A stretch of 64,000 nt of DNA from Peptostreptococcaceae bacterium VA2 (lineage in GTDB: Bacteria; Bacillota; Clostridia; Peptostreptococcales; Peptostreptococcaceae): the NCBI GenBank assembly GCA_000686145.1, contig JMMB01000007.1:3038001-3102000 (forward strand), read 5' to 3'. The position numbers and the translations under genes were made by a program. Below, piece by piece: positions 1 through 10,048 of this stretch (position 1 is the stretch's first letter; every line of letters begins with the position of its first letter). The notes beneath the pieces were generated by a model that was not told the DNA's origin, did not search any database, and saw only the letters and a program-made list of their open reading frames with translations.

Positions 1-737
1 TTTATAAGTCCTACTGGTTGACCATTTTCAACCATAACTGTTGGAATTACAAACTCATCATTCTTATCTTCATTGTAAGAGTTTTGAACCGCTTCTTTAG
101 CACTAGTTGCTGTATTTCCTTTTCCTTGAACCATTGCATCATATGCAAGTTGTACTCTTTCCCATCTCTTGTCTCTATCCATAGCATAGTATCTACCAGA
201 AATCGAAGCAAATTTACCTACTCCAACTTCTTTCATATAGTTTTCTACATCTTCTATGAATTCTAAAGCACTTCTTGGGGCAACGTCTCTTCCATCTGTA
301 AAAGCATGAACGAATACATTTTGTACACCATTATCTTTAGCCATTTTTATAATACCTTTTAAATGGTCTATATGAGAATGAACTCCTCCATCAGATAATA
401 ATCCCATTAAGTGAAGAGAGTGGTTCTTTGCATTTTGCATAGCTTTTAATAATACTTCATTTTCAAATAAATCTCCATCATTTATAGCTTTAGTAACTCT
501 AGTTAAATCTTGATATACTACTCTTCCTGCTCCGATGTTTGTGTGTCCCACTTCTGAGTTACCCATTTGTCCATCTGGAAGACCTACATCAAGTCCACTA
601 GCTTTAATTAAAGTATGAGGATATTCTTTCATTATTTTATCTAAATTAGGAGTTTTGGCACCTAAAACAGCATTTCCTTCTACTATTTTACTTTCACCAA
701 ATCCATCCATTATTATTAATGCGATTGGTTTTTTCAT
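1..737 (-). CDS. gpmI: 2,3-bisphosphoglycerate-independent phosphoglycerate mutase, C-terminal part cut by window edge
   Basis: Glycolytic enzyme that interconverts 3- and 2-phosphoglycerate in the cytoplasm. The protein begins MKKPIALIIMDGFGES at position 737, with a purine-rich AGGAG-type site just upstream and the stop of tpiA close by. The N-terminal metal/phosphate motif MDGFG and the family segment GQMGNSEVGHTNIGAGR are visible, as is the DGRDVAPRSA stretch of the phosphotransferase domain. About 245 residues are present; the family is usually about 510, so roughly half the gene lies beyond base 1. It is the last visible gene of the cggR-gap-pgk-tpiA-gpmI operon. Confidence 0.95.
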   Translation of the reverse strand, partial: MKKPIALIIMDGFGESKIVEGNAVLGAKTPNLDKIMKEYPHTLIKASGLDVGLPDGQMGNSEVGHTNIGAGRVVYQDLTRVTKAINDGDLFENEVLLKAMQNAKNHSLHLMGLLSDGGVHSHIDHLKGIIKMAKDNGVQNVFVHAFTDGRDVAPRSALEFIEDVENYMKEVGVGKFASISGRYYAMDRDKRWERVQLAYDAMVQGKGNTATSAKEAVQNSYNEDKNDEFVIPTVMVENGQPVGLI

Positions 738-748
738 ATTTTTTCTCC

Positions 749-1492
749 TTAGAAATTAACAAGCTCTGTATAGTCACTTGCTGCTAAGCTAGCTCCACCA
801 ACTAAAGCTCCATCTATGTCACTTTGGTTCATTATTTCAGCTACGTTTGCAGGCTTAACGCTTCCACCGTATTGAATTCTAACTTCATTAGCTAATTCAC
901 CATAAAGTCCAGCTACAACTTCTCTTATGTATTTAATTACATCGTTAGCATCTTCGCTAGTTGCAGTTTTTCCAGTACCTATAGCCCATATTGGCTCATA
1001 AGCTATTACAACTTTAGCTATATCTTCTTTAGATACGTTTTCTAAAGCTTTTTCTACTTGAATTTTACAAACTGATTTAGTTTCAGAAGCTTCTCTTTGT
1101 TCTAGAGTTTCTCCACAACATAAGATTGGATTTATTCCAACTTCTAATGCTTTTAAAACTTTTTTGTTTACAGTTTCGTTAGTTTCATTGAAGTATTGTC
1201 TTCTTTCTGAATGTCCTATTACAACATAGTCCATTTCTATTTCTTTTAACATAAGTGGAGATACTTCACCTGTAAATGCTCCATTTTCTTCAAAGTGCAT
1301 ATTTTGAGCACCTATTTTTATGTTAGTCCCTTTAGTTGCTTCTTTTAAATCTTTTAATAATGTAAAAGGTGCACATATTACAGCTTCCACCTTATCATTA
1401 TTTACTTTATCTTTAACTTCATTCACAAATTCTAAAGATTGTGCTATAGTTTTGTGCATTTTCCAGTTACCTGCTATTATTGGTTTTCTCAT
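749..1492 (-). CDS. tpiA: Triosephosphate isomerase
   Basis: Interconverts dihydroxyacetone phosphate and glyceraldehyde 3-phosphate. The 247-residue length is normal for the family. Visible motifs are the N-terminal GNWKMHK (catalytic Asn/Lys), the VIGHSERR segment carrying the electrophilic histidine, the AYEPIWAIGTGKTA segment with the catalytic glutamate and flexible loop 6, and the phosphate-binding GGSVKP. A GGAGG site lies a few bases before the ATG. It lies 11 bases upstream of gpmI, and 175 bases with two small hairpins separate it from pgk. Confidence 0.98.
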   Translation of the reverse strand: MRKPIIAGNWKMHKTIAQSLEFVNEVKDKVNNDKVEAVICAPFTLLKDLKEATKGTNIKIGAQNMHFEENGAFTGEVSPLMLKEIEMDYVVIGHSERRQYFNETNETVNKKVLKALEVGINPILCCGETLEQREASETKSVCKIQVEKALENVSKEDIAKVVIAYEPIWAIGTGKTATSEDANDVIKYIREVVAGLYGELANEVRIQYGGSVKPANVAEIMNQSDIDGALVGGASLAASDYTELVNF

Positions 1493-1526
1493 TTTTTTAT
1501 TCCTCCCACTTTTAGTTTAAATCTTT

Positions 1527-1603
1527 GAGAAATCTTAATTATCATAGATTTCTCTTTATTTAATATTTTAATTTAATAAGGTAGTTTTACTTTAGTAAAA
1601 CTA
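1527..1603. repeat. Two short hairpins between pgk and tpiA
   Basis: Two perfect inverted repeats occur in the pgk-tpiA gap. The first has 9-bp arms at 1527-1535 and 1546-1554 (GAGAAATCT / AGATTTCTC). The second has 9-bp arms at 1582-1590 and 1595-1603 (TAGTTTTAC / GTAAAACTA) with a 4-base loop. Neither has a convincing U-run on the minus strand. They could be mRNA processing or stabilising elements in the polycistronic message; this is inference. Confidence 0.4.
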
Positions 1604-1667
1604 AACTGTGGTCATATTTATATATTAATGTTTGGCATATTTAAATGCATTACGATTATTTTCAAAT

Positions 1668-2867
1668 TTATTTGTTATCTAAAGCTACTATTCCTGGTAA
1701 TTCTTTACCTTCTAAAAATTCTAAAGATGCCCCACCACCAGTTGATACATGAGTCATTTTATCTCCAAATCCTAATTGGTTAACAGCTGCAGCTGAATCT
1801 CCACCACCTATTACAGTAGTAGCATCAGTTAATGCTGCCATAGCTTTAGCAACAGCTAATGTTCCATTTGCGAAGTTTTCAAATTCAAATACTCCCATTG
1901 GTCCATTCCATACTATTGTTTTAGAAGTATTTACTGTATTTACATACTCTTCAATAGTTTTAGGTCCTATATCTAATCCCATATGTCCTGCTGGTATATT
2001 AGCATCTTCAGTTATAACTGGAGCTATATCTGCAAATTTATCTGCAACAGCATTGTCTATCGGTAATAAGAATTTAACTCCTTTAGCTTGTGCTTTATTC
2101 ATCATTTCTTTTGCGTATTCTACTTTTTCTTCTTCAACTAATGAAGTTCCTATTTCATATCCTTGAGCTTTTAAGAATGTATAAGCCATTCCTCCGCCTA
2201 TTATTAAGTTATCCACTTTTTCTAATAACTGCTCTATAACAGCTATTTTATCCGATACTTTCGCTCCCCCTAATATTGCAGTAAAAGGTCTTACTGGAGT
2301 TGCAACTGTTTCTCCTAAGAACTTTAATTCCTTTTGTATTAAGTAACCACAAACTCTTTCTTGTGAAAATTCACTAGCACCTACTGTTGAACAGTGAGCT
2401 CTATGAGCAGTACCAAATGCATCATTTACAAATACTTCTGCTAATGAAGCTAATTCCTTAGAGAAGTTTTCTTCGTTTTTAGTTTCTTCTTTTCTGTATC
2501 TAGTGTTTTGTAGTAATACTACATCACCATTTTGCATTTTTTCTACGGCAGCTTTTGCATTTTCCCCTACAACGTTATCATCCGCTGCAAATACAACTTC
2601 CTTGTTTAACATTTGTGATAATCTAGTAGCAACAGGTGCTAAAGATAACTCTGGCTTAGCTTCTCCTTTTGGTTTTCCTAAGTGAGAACATAATATAACT
2701 TTTGCTCCATTTTTGATTAAGTAATTTATAGTAGGCATAGCCCCGTTTAATCTGTTTTCATCAGTTATTACACCATCTTTTAATGGTACATTGAAATCAC
2801 ATCTTACTAAGACTTTTTTCCCAGATACGTTTATATCTTCTATTGTTTTTTTATTAAGCATTGACAT
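1668..2867 (-). CDS. pgk: Phosphoglycerate kinase
   Basis: Transfers phosphate from 1,3-bisphosphoglycerate to ADP. I set the start at 2867 ([12 protein letters not shown]) because AAAAGGAG sits 7 bases before that ATG. The longer open frame up to 2936 adds 23 residues with no ribosome site and no family counterpart. The resulting 399 residues are typical. Motifs seen are [11 protein letters not shown] near the N-terminus, [16 protein letters not shown], the hinge/nucleotide segment [12 protein letters not shown], and the C-terminal [13 protein letters not shown] and [13 protein letters not shown]. Confidence 0.98.
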   Translation of the reverse strand: MSMLNKKTIEDINVSGKKVLVRCDFNVPLKDGVITDENRLNGAMPTINYLIKNGAKVILCSHLGKPKGEAKPELSLAPVATRLSQMLNKEVVFAADDNVVGENAKAAVEKMQNGDVVLLQNTRYRKEETKNEENFSKELASLAEVFVNDAFGTAHRAHCSTVGASEFSQERVCGYLIQKELKFLGETVATPVRPFTAILGGAKVSDKIAVIEQLLEKVDNLIIGGGMAYTFLKAQGYEIGTSLVEEEKVEYAKEMMNKAQAKGVKFLLPIDNAVADKFADIAPVITEDANIPAGHMGLDIGPKTIEEYVNTVNTSKTIVWNGPMGVFEFENFANGTLAVAKAMAALTDATTVIGGGDSAAAVNQLGFGDKMTHVSTGGGASLEFLEGKELPGIVALDNK

Positions 2868-2986
2868 ATTTTTATCTCCTTTTAAAAATAAAGTTAACCC
2901 ATTGTTAAGTATATTTTTTAACACCGAATTTATCATATCACATATTTTTTATTATATAACTTTATATTACACTATATTAGACTTTT

Positions 2987-3028
2987 AAAAAAGTCCTAAG
3001 CTTGCAGTTTTAAACTACAAGCTCGGAC
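2987..3028 (-). terminator. Intrinsic terminator between gap and pgk
   Basis: Eleven bases after the gap stop codon, a hairpin pairs GTCC..GCTTG..AGTT with AACT..CAAGC..GGAC (arms between 2993 and 3028). On the minus strand it is followed by six U residues (2987-2992). This should end a share of cggR-gap transcripts, giving gap more message than the downstream glycolytic genes, or else requires a separate promoter for pgk. Confidence 0.8.
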
Positions 3029-3038
3029 TCATATGAAA

Positions 3039-4085
<1,047 letters not shown>

Positions 4086-4111
4086 CTAGCAATGCTAGTT
4101 AATCACTATTG

Positions 4112-5131
4112 TTATAATTCTAAAATTCTAGTAGCACTTTCTTCATCAGTTATAAGTACTATATTTTTATTTATATTTGTCATCGCTATAAGTGCATCCG
4201 CTTTTCTAGTTCCTGCGAATATAGCTATGTTTTCTTTAATATTTTTAAATGTTTCTAAGTGAATACCTACTGTATTCAATTTGCAAACTATCTCACCTTT
4301 TTCATTAAAGTAGTGTCCAAAGGCCTCTCCTATAGCACCTTTTTCAACAATCTCTTCAACTTTTTCTATAGGAAGCTTTCTTCTTGTTGCCATTTCACCA
4401 GCAATTCCTATTCCAAATACTAATACATCAGTTTTTGCTATCATATCTAATGTATTTTTTATTTGTGGTTCTTGGGTAAGTGTTTTCATTGACTCTTCGC
4501 CTAATTCATCTGGTATATGTAATAATTTATAGTGGGAATTTAGTTTTTTACTAGTTGTAGCCACTACATTATTAGACTGAATTTCAACGTCTTTGCCCAT
4601 ACTTCCTCTAGCAGGAACTACTGTTACGTTTTCATACTTCTTATCAGTCTTTATGGTATTTGAAAATTCAAGCATAGTACTTCCACCTGTTATGGATACT
4701 ATATCTCCATCTTTTAAAATACTCAAGAAATACTCAGCGCCACATTTGGCTACATCTTTTATTAGACTTGGATTGCTGTCATAACTACCAGGTACAAGTA
4801 AAACTTTTTTGATACCAAGTTTTTCTCTCACCTTCTCTTGTAGTGTTGACAATCCCATAATATCATTCATCATGTCTTTAAGTTCATCTAAAAGTTTTAT
4901 ACCTTCTTGAGTCATGGTCATTCCCGATACTGCTACATCTATAAGATTTTGTTCTTTTAGAAATTCAGTTTCTGACCTTACTACTCTTTCACTAATTCCT
5001 AAAACATTTGATAATGTTCTTCGACCGATTGGCTCGCTCAAAGATATCTGTCTTAAAATGCAGTATCTTCTTTCCATAAGCTCCATAACTTGTGGAATTA
5101 ACTTCTGTTGAATTTTTAATAAGCTTTTCAT
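4112..5131 (-). CDS. cggR: Central glycolytic genes regulator (SorC/DeoR type)
   Basis: DNA-binding repressor of the gap operon, expected by family to respond to fructose-1,6-bisphosphate. The N-terminal 90 residues hold a winged helix-turn-helix (SLSEPIGRRTLSNVLGISER then VVRSETEFLKEQNLI). The remaining 240 residues are a SorC-like sugar-phosphate sensor with VLLVPGSYD, VSITGGSTMLEF and FGIGIAGEMATR. The length of 339 matches Bacillus CggR. It lies 65 bases upstream of gap, and a promoter and operator-like repeats precede it. Effector and autoregulation are inferred from the family. Confidence 0.93.
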   Translation of the reverse strand: MKSLLKIQQKLIPQVMELMERRYCILRQISLSEPIGRRTLSNVLGISERVVRSETEFLKEQNLIDVAVSGMTMTQEGIKLLDELKDMMNDIMGLSTLQEKVREKLGIKKVLLVPGSYDSNPSLIKDVAKCGAEYFLSILKDGDIVSITGGSTMLEFSNTIKTDKKYENVTVVPARGSMGKDVEIQSNNVVATTSKKLNSHYKLLHIPDELGEESMKTLTQEPQIKNTLDMIAKTDVLVFGIGIAGEMATRRKLPIEKVEEIVEKGAIGEAFGHYFNEKGEIVCKLNTVGIHLETFKNIKENIAIFAGTRKADALIAMTNINKNIVLITDEESATRILEL

Positions 5132-5159
5132 ATCATGCTCCTTATTATTGTCTTAGCTA

Positions 5160-5196
5160 GGGACTTTTTTTGTCCCTTGCGTTTATTTTAGTCCCA
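5160..5196 (-). promoter_or_regulatory. Putative CggR operator
   Basis: On the minus strand two GGGAC blocks start 19 bases apart (complements of GTCCC at 5191-5195 and 5172-5176). The proximal block also forms an inverted repeat with GTCCC across seven bases (5160-5176). Bacillus CggR sites are near-20-bp direct repeats of CGGGAC-type blocks, so sequence and geometry fit. The site lies just downstream of the predicted transcription start and 30 bases before the cggR ATG, a roadblock position. Confidence 0.65.
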
Positions 5197-5208
5197 CAAG
5201 ATAATTTT

Positions 5209-5237
5209 ATTTTAAATGAAATGAAGAGATTTTTCAA
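5209..5237 (-). promoter_or_regulatory. Vegetative promoter of the cggR-gap operon
   Basis: The minus strand reads TTGAAA (5237-5232), 17 bases, then TAAAAT (5214-5209). This is a near-consensus sigma-A promoter. Its expected start point near 5202 falls immediately before the putative CggR operator. Confidence 0.6.
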
Positions 5238-5272
5238 TAGTTTTTATGATATTTTTATCTTTTTTTATTTTT

Positions 5273-6619
5273 TTAGTATTGTTTTCTCTTACTAGACGAC
5301 AATATGCCCAAATTTTCTCTGTATTTTGCAACCGTTCTCCTTGCTACAGTTATACCTTCTTCTTTTAAAATCTTGGCTATGTTGTCATCACTTAAAGGCT
5401 TTCTCTTATTTTCCTTCTTTATTTTATCCTCTATCATTTTTTTTATACTTGTACTAGATACACAAGTATCATCTTCTGATTCAAGTGAACTACTAAAGAA
5501 GTACTTAAATTCAAACATTCCATACGGAGTTAGCATATATTTACCGTTTACACCTCTACTGATTGTGGATTCATGAAAGTCTAATTGTTGTGCAATATCT
5601 TTCATCCTCATTGGTTTTATATATTTAGTTCCGTGCCTAAAAAATTCTTCTTGTGATTTTACAATTTCTTCTGCAATCCTTAAAATTGTAGATTTCCTAC
5701 TTTGTATGTTTTTAATTAATAAAGTAGCTGCGTTTAATTTTTCTTTTATAAATTCTTTTGCATCATCATCTGATTGTGAATTCTTTAAAATTTCTCTGTA
5801 AAAATCATTTATTTTTATCTTGAATGAATCTTTATTATTGCTATAAACAATAAACTGATTTTCAATTTTTTCTACAGTCACATCGGGCTGTACATATACA
5901 GTTTTTTCTATACAACATAATTTTCCTGGTTTTGGATCTAGCGTTTTAATTATATTAATTAAATTTACGCACTTTTGTAAGGGTATATTATATTTTTTGC
6001 TTATTTCCTTATATTTATTACTCGCTATTAAGTTTAGGTCTTTACAAACTATATCCTCTAACACTTCATTGTATATTCCTAGGTTTTGCATTTGTATCAT
6101 TAAACATTCTGATAAATTTCTGGCACCTACTCCACTTGGTTCTAATTGTTGAATATTTAATAAACAACTTTCAAATAAATCTTTGTCTATTTCTAATATA
6201 TCAATTATTTCATCTTCATCATTTCTTAGATATCCATCTTCATCTAAGCTATCTATAATATATTTACAAATTTCCATTTCTTTTTCGCTCAATTTATATA
6301 AATTTATTTGAAGATATAAGTGTTCATATATATTTGATGAATATTTAATCATATTTTCTAAATCTATATCATTATCTGAATTATAGTTAACTTCATTTTT
6401 ATCTACTTTAGTTGATTTTTCCATATCTTTTACATATGCTTCCCAGTTTATTTCACCTGTTCTCTCCACGTCTAACAATGGATTTTCTTCTGATTCTCTT
6501 TTTATTTCTTCTTCTACTTCTAACTTACTCATGTTTAATATGTTTAAAGATTGCTTTAATGAAGTTGTCATTACTAGCTTTTGAGATTGTGTAAGTTCTA
6601 GAGTCTGATTAAAATTCAT
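5273..6619 (-). CDS. rpoN: RNA polymerase sigma-54 factor
   Basis: Sigma factor for -24/-12 promoters that need AAA+ activators. I place the start at 6619 (MNFNQTLELTQSQKLVM) because a GAGG site lies 8 bases upstream and the glutamine-rich region I begins there; the frame stays open to 6685 without a better start. The 448-residue protein shows region I (activator-interacting), a core-binding middle, a helix-turn-helix near residues 350-370, and the C-terminal RpoN box ARRTVAKYRE that reads the -24 element. A candidate target promoter and activator are present at 32.2-34.3 kb. Confidence 0.95.
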   Translation of the reverse strand: MNFNQTLELTQSQKLVMTTSLKQSLNILNMSKLEVEEEIKRESEENPLLDVERTGEINWEAYVKDMEKSTKVDKNEVNYNSDNDIDLENMIKYSSNIYEHLYLQINLYKLSEKEMEICKYIIDSLDEDGYLRNDEDEIIDILEIDKDLFESCLLNIQQLEPSGVGARNLSECLMIQMQNLGIYNEVLEDIVCKDLNLIASNKYKEISKKYNIPLQKCVNLINIIKTLDPKPGKLCCIEKTVYVQPDVTVEKIENQFIVYSNNKDSFKIKINDFYREILKNSQSDDDAKEFIKEKLNAATLLIKNIQSRKSTILRIAEEIVKSQEEFFRHGTKYIKPMRMKDIAQQLDFHESTISRGVNGKYMLTPYGMFEFKYFFSSSLESEDDTCVSSTSIKKMIEDKIKKENKRKPLSDDNIAKILKEEGITVARRTVAKYRENLGILSSSKRKQY

Positions 6620-6650
6620 AATTTTCGCCTCACAATTAGTCATTTTCGTA

Positions 6651-6705
6651 TAAAAAAATCCTTTTATACAAGTATATTTTAACATACATCTTGCGTAAAA
6701 GGATT
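6651..6705 (-). terminator. Intrinsic terminator after hslO, upstream of rpoN
   Basis: Arms AATCCTTTTA(CG)CAAG at 6705-6690 and CTTG(TA)TAAAAGGATT at 6672-6657 pair at 15 of 16 positions, counting one G-U, around a 17-base loop, followed by a U-run on the minus strand. It ends the SASP-methyltransferase-hslO transcript and lies 32 bases before the rpoN start. Confidence 0.8.
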
Positions 6706-6712
6706 CGTTGGC

Positions 6713-7588
6713 CTACATATCTTTTAATATGTTTAATAATTCTTCTTCTGTATATTTATATTTCGAATTACAGAATTGGCAACCTATTTCAGCTTCTTTA
6801 TCTTCTTCTATTATTGAAGCTAATTCTTTTTTCCCTATTGCTATTAATACTTTTTGTACTCTTTCTTTTGAACATTCACATTCAAATCCAACTTCTACTT
6901 TATCTAATACTCTTGGGTTTAATCCTTCAAGAACTATATTTAATATATCTTCTGGAGTATTTCCGTCAGTCATCATATTAGTTATAGATGTTAATTTAGC
7001 CACATTTTCTTCTAATTTAGATATTACTTCTTCAGTAGCATCTGGCATTAATTGAACTATAAATCCTCCAGCATGTTCTACTTTCATACCTGTAGTTAAA
7101 ACTCCTAGTGCCACTACTGATGGTGTTTGTTCTGATAGTGCAAAGTAATGAGTTAAGTCTTGTGCTATCTCTCCACTTACTAATGGATATGCACCATTGT
7201 ATGGCTCTCTAAGACCTAGGTCCTTAGTTACCTTTACAACACCATCATTTCCTACTGCAGCGGCTACATTAAGCTTTCCATTTTCATAGTCAGGCACTTC
7301 TACATTTGGATTTTCTACGTATCCTTTTACTACACCTTTTACGTTTGATGTAGCAAGTATAGTTCCTATTGGCCCGCCACCTTTTATGATAACAGTTAAT
7401 TTGTCCCCATCATTTTTCATCATTAGCCCCATCATAGATGTAACTGTTAGTGTTCTACCAAATGCTGCTGTTGCTACTTTAGTAGTATTATGTAGCTTTC
7501 TAGCTTCTTCTACCATGTTTGTTGTTGTTGCTACGAAAGCTCTTAATTGTCCATCTCCTGCTGTCGCTCTTATTACGTAATCCTTCAT
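6713..7588 (-). CDS. hslO: Redox-regulated chaperone Hsp33
   Basis: Cytoplasmic holdase activated by oxidation. At 291 residues it is full length. The N-terminal substrate-binding domain starts MKDYVIRATAGDGQLRAF. The C-terminal zinc switch shows two cysteine pairs, CEC in GFECECS near residue 238 and CQFC near residue 269, the CxC/CxxC arrangement of the family. A GGAGG site precedes the ATG. It lies 22 bases downstream of the methyltransferase gene and is probably co-transcribed with it. Confidence 0.96.
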   Translation of the reverse strand: MKDYVIRATAGDGQLRAFVATTTNMVEEARKLHNTTKVATAAFGRTLTVTSMMGLMMKNDGDKLTVIIKGGGPIGTILATSNVKGVVKGYVENPNVEVPDYENGKLNVAAAVGNDGVVKVTKDLGLREPYNGAYPLVSGEIAQDLTHYFALSEQTPSVVALGVLTTGMKVEHAGGFIVQLMPDATEEVISKLEENVAKLTSITNMMTDGNTPEDILNIVLEGLNPRVLDKVEVGFECECSKERVQKVLIAIGKKELASIIEEDKEAEIGCQFCNSKYKYTEEELLNILKDM

Positions 7589-7610
7589 AATATTCCTCCG
7601 TTAATTGAAT

Positions 7611-8357
7611 CTATTTTTTGCATACAAAGAATATTCTTTGACTATCTTGTTTTGGAGCTTCAAACGTGAAATCTCCATAAACTTTTATATTTTTAAATCC
7701 TGATGATTTTAGCATATCTAATATTTCGTCTTCAGTGTAAGCTCTTTGTTGATGAACTTCTTCAAATCTTTCAAATTTTTTATTTTCATCTTTTATAAAG
7801 AATGCTAATTCCATTTCTACTAAATTTTCTTCATCATCAAAATAGTTTTGCCACATATAAGCTATATCATCTCTATTTTCTCCATACATATTGTTTCCAA
7901 GTATAGTTGATAATTTATAGAATGAACTTATATCAAATATAAATATTCCATCTTCTTTTAGTAGTTCGTGAGTTTTAGTAAATACATTTTCTAAATCATC
8001 ATCATATGTTATGTAGTTGAACCCATCACAAGCACATAATACACAATCTAAATTAGTTATATCAAAATCTAATTGTGCTATATCTTGTTGAAGTAAAACT
8101 AATTCAACACCTTCTTCTTCTGCTTTTTCTCTAGCTACACTAAGCATTTCCTCAGATATATCAATTCCTGCTATATCATAGTTTTTCTTAGTAAGTGGTA
8201 TAGTTAAGTTACCTGTTCCACAAGCTAATTCTAATATATTTTGTACCTTTGCATTTTCATTTTTTATTATGTCTTCTATATATTTAACCCATCCATTATA
8301 ATCAACTTCATTCATAAGTTCATCATAAATAAATGCAAAATCTCTATATTGATCCAT
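7611..8357 (-). CDS. Class I SAM-dependent methyltransferase
   Basis: The 248-residue protein has the SAM-binding motif I ELACGTGNLTIPL near residue 42, an acidic post-I residue in AGIDISEEML, and motif IV LDCVLCACDGFNYI. This is the common clostridial 'YDELMNEVDY' methyltransferase family; the substrate is unknown. The start overlaps the 3' end of the SASP gene by 14 bases, so translation is probably coupled. The nearest GGAGG is 16 bases upstream inside the SASP gene. Confidence 0.85.
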   Translation of the reverse strand: MDQYRDFAFIYDELMNEVDYNGWVKYIEDIIKNENAKVQNILELACGTGNLTIPLTKKNYDIAGIDISEEMLSVAREKAEEEGVELVLLQQDIAQLDFDITNLDCVLCACDGFNYITYDDDLENVFTKTHELLKEDGIFIFDISSFYKLSTILGNNMYGENRDDIAYMWQNYFDDEENLVEMELAFFIKDENKKFERFEEVHQQRAYTEDEILDMLKSSGFKNIKVYGDFTFEAPKQDSQRIFFVCKK

Positions 8358-8598
8358 CGTCTTTGTCTTTGTCCTCCATCATCTTTTTCTTTTGTTTTTT
8401 TCGTGAAGTAAGCATACCTCCAATTCTTCCAGCTTCTTTAGCTGTAAGTCCTGCCCAACCTGCTTCACTAACCTTATCTAGTAGCCCAAGTTCTGAAGCT
8501 ATTTCATATTTCATTATATCATTATCTGTCAATATTTTGCTCTTTTTGCTATTGCTCTTACTTTTTTTACCTGGTTTATTTAATAATTCATTGTTCAT
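8344..8598 (-). CDS. Small acid-soluble spore protein, alpha/beta type
   Basis: DNA-binding protein that coats spore DNA. The 84-residue protein has a lysine/serine-rich N-terminus, then the alpha/beta SASP core KYEIASELGLLDKV ... GWAGLTAKEAGRIGG, and a very lysine-rich tail. The GLTAKEAGRIGG block is diagnostic. An AAAGGGGTG site precedes the ATG. Upstream the minus strand has GTATA, 16 bases, CAAAAAT, which resembles a sigma-G promoter loosely. Its 3' end overlaps the methyltransferase gene, unusual for a forespore gene. Confidence 0.85.
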   Translation of the reverse strand: MNNELLNKPGKKSKSNSKKSKILTDNDIMKYEIASELGLLDKVSEAGWAGLTAKEAGRIGGMLTSRKKQKKKMMEDKDKDDGSI

Positions 8599-8704
8599 AA
8601 AAAAACACCCCTTTACATATTTGTATTTTTGTCATTTAAACAAAATTTATACAAATATTTTAAGGGGTATAAAAAGAATTAGCAGTCGATAATTCAAATA
8701 AAAT

Positions 8705-8727
8705 TATAAGACAACAATTATCTTATA
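8705..8727 (-). terminator. Possible terminator of the M20 amidohydrolase gene
   Basis: A 7-bp inverted repeat (TATAAGA at 8705-8711, TCTTATA at 8721-8727) lies 40 bases after the amidohydrolase stop. On the minus strand it is followed by AATTTTATTT. The stem is short and AU-rich. Confidence 0.35.
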
Positions 8728-8766
8728 GTTAAGCTTTAATATGATTTAATATAACCATATATATGT

Positions 8767-9888
8767 TTATATTTTTATTATTCCTTTATGGTTTAATAAT
8801 TTTTTATAAATTTCTACACCATCAACTAAAACATCTTCATCAAAATTAAAATTCAAACTGTGAAGTCCATGTACAAATCCTTTTTGTTCCTCTCGTGAAC
8901 CAAGCATGAAAAATAACCCTGGAACTTCTTTTTGATAATAAGAAAAATCTTCAGATATCATAAGTGGATCTAGCTCTATGATTTTATCTTTTCCTATAGC
9001 TTCTATAAATTCTCCAACTAGTTTTTTATCATTATTTACTGATGGATAATCATCTCTTATTTCAACATTTATTTTACAATTGTATGAAAGCTCAAACCCC
9101 TTGGCAATTTCTTTTAATCTTTCTTTCATGTTGTTATATACTTTAGGGTTGAAGGTCCTTATAGTCCCTTTTAATTCTACATTTTCAGCAATTATATTTC
9201 TCTTAGTTCCACCATTTATTGTTCCTGTGCTTAGAACTGCAGTATCTATAGGACTTACATTTCTAGATACTATAGTTTGTAAACTATTAACAAGGTTTGA
9301 TGCTATAACAATACCATCAATTCCATTTTGAGGCATTGCACCGTGACCACTTTTGGCTACTATATTTATATCAAAATCTCCAATTTGAGCCATAAAATAG
9401 CCTTCTCTTATTCCTACATAGCCTTTTTCTATTTCTGGATATATATGAAGACCATAAATTTCGTCAATATCGTATTTATTCATTATGCCCTCTTCTATTA
9501 ATGCACTAGCTCCCCCAGGGCCTTCCTCAGCTGGTTGAAATATAAATGCTATATTGTCATTTAAATTAGCCTTATTTTCATTTATAAACTCCAATAATCC
9601 TAATAATATGCTAGTGTGTCCATCATGACCACATAAGTGTTTTACACCATCTTCTGTAGTTAGTCCATCAATATCAGCTCTAAAAGCAATAGTCTTATTT
9701 CCAACATTACCTTTTATAATTCCAGTTGTAGCAGTTTGTATATATACATCATATTTAATACCTATTTTATCTAAATAGTCTCTTATATATTTTGATGTTT
9801 CAAACTCTTTTCTGCCTTTTTCTGCAATACAGTTTAATGACTTTCTATGATTAAAAATATTTTCTTTTAAGCCTTTTAGGTCTGTCAT
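8767..9888 (-). CDS. M20-family amidohydrolase, possible N-acetyl-diaminopimelate deacetylase
   Basis: Metal-dependent amidase of the M20D/amidohydrolase family, 373 residues. Metal-site and catalytic motifs are HLCGHDGHTSILLG near residues 83-95 and PAEEGPGGA near 118, with the dimerisation-domain segment KSGHGAMPQ and a C-terminal SEDFSYY. Family members remove acetyl or amino-acid groups from small substrates. The gene diverges from asd-dapA-dapB-dapH, which encodes an acetyl-pathway DapH, so N-acetyl-LL-diaminopimelate deacetylase is the best guess. Without dapX or dapF here this remains inference; a general N-acyl amino-acid hydrolase is the alternative. Confidence 0.75.
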   Translation of the reverse strand: MTDLKGLKENIFNHRKSLNCIAEKGRKEFETSKYIRDYLDKIGIKYDVYIQTATTGIIKGNVGNKTIAFRADIDGLTTEDGVKHLCGHDGHTSILLGLLEFINENKANLNDNIAFIFQPAEEGPGGASALIEEGIMNKYDIDEIYGLHIYPEIEKGYVGIREGYFMAQIGDFDINIVAKSGHGAMPQNGIDGIVIASNLVNSLQTIVSRNVSPIDTAVLSTGTINGGTKRNIIAENVELKGTIRTFNPKVYNNMKERLKEIAKGFELSYNCKINVEIRDDYPSVNNDKKLVGEFIEAIGKDKIIELDPLMISEDFSYYQKEVPGLFFMLGSREEQKGFVHGLHSLNFNFDEDVLVDGVEIYKKLLNHKGIIKI

Positions 9889-10048
9889 ATTATATTCCTT
9901 CCTTGTTATTTTTTTTTATTAATATGTATTGTATCCTAATATTTTATATATTAAAAGGTATTTTATTATTTAAACTAGAATACATTTAATCCCCATTGAA
10001 TAGTTTTTATAATAGGTATTTCAAAATTTTAGTTTTGGGGGGATTTTA

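Noticed and set aside
18-266. 82-codon plus-strand frame antisense to gpmI
   Set aside because: It is a shadow of the well-conserved phosphoglycerate mutase frame on the other strand and has no ribosome site.
2868-2936. Longer pgk start adding 23 residues
   Set aside because: AAAAGGAG sits exactly in front of the internal ATG at 2867, and the extension has no counterpart in the enzyme family.
6691-7055. Two leucine-rich plus-strand frames antisense to hslO
   Set aside because: Low-complexity translation of AT-rich antisense DNA; the hslO frame carries all family motifs including the cysteine switch.
9889-10048. Lysine riboswitch in front of asd
   Set aside because: The gap is about 160 bases and I could not find the conserved L-box segments or a terminator helix.
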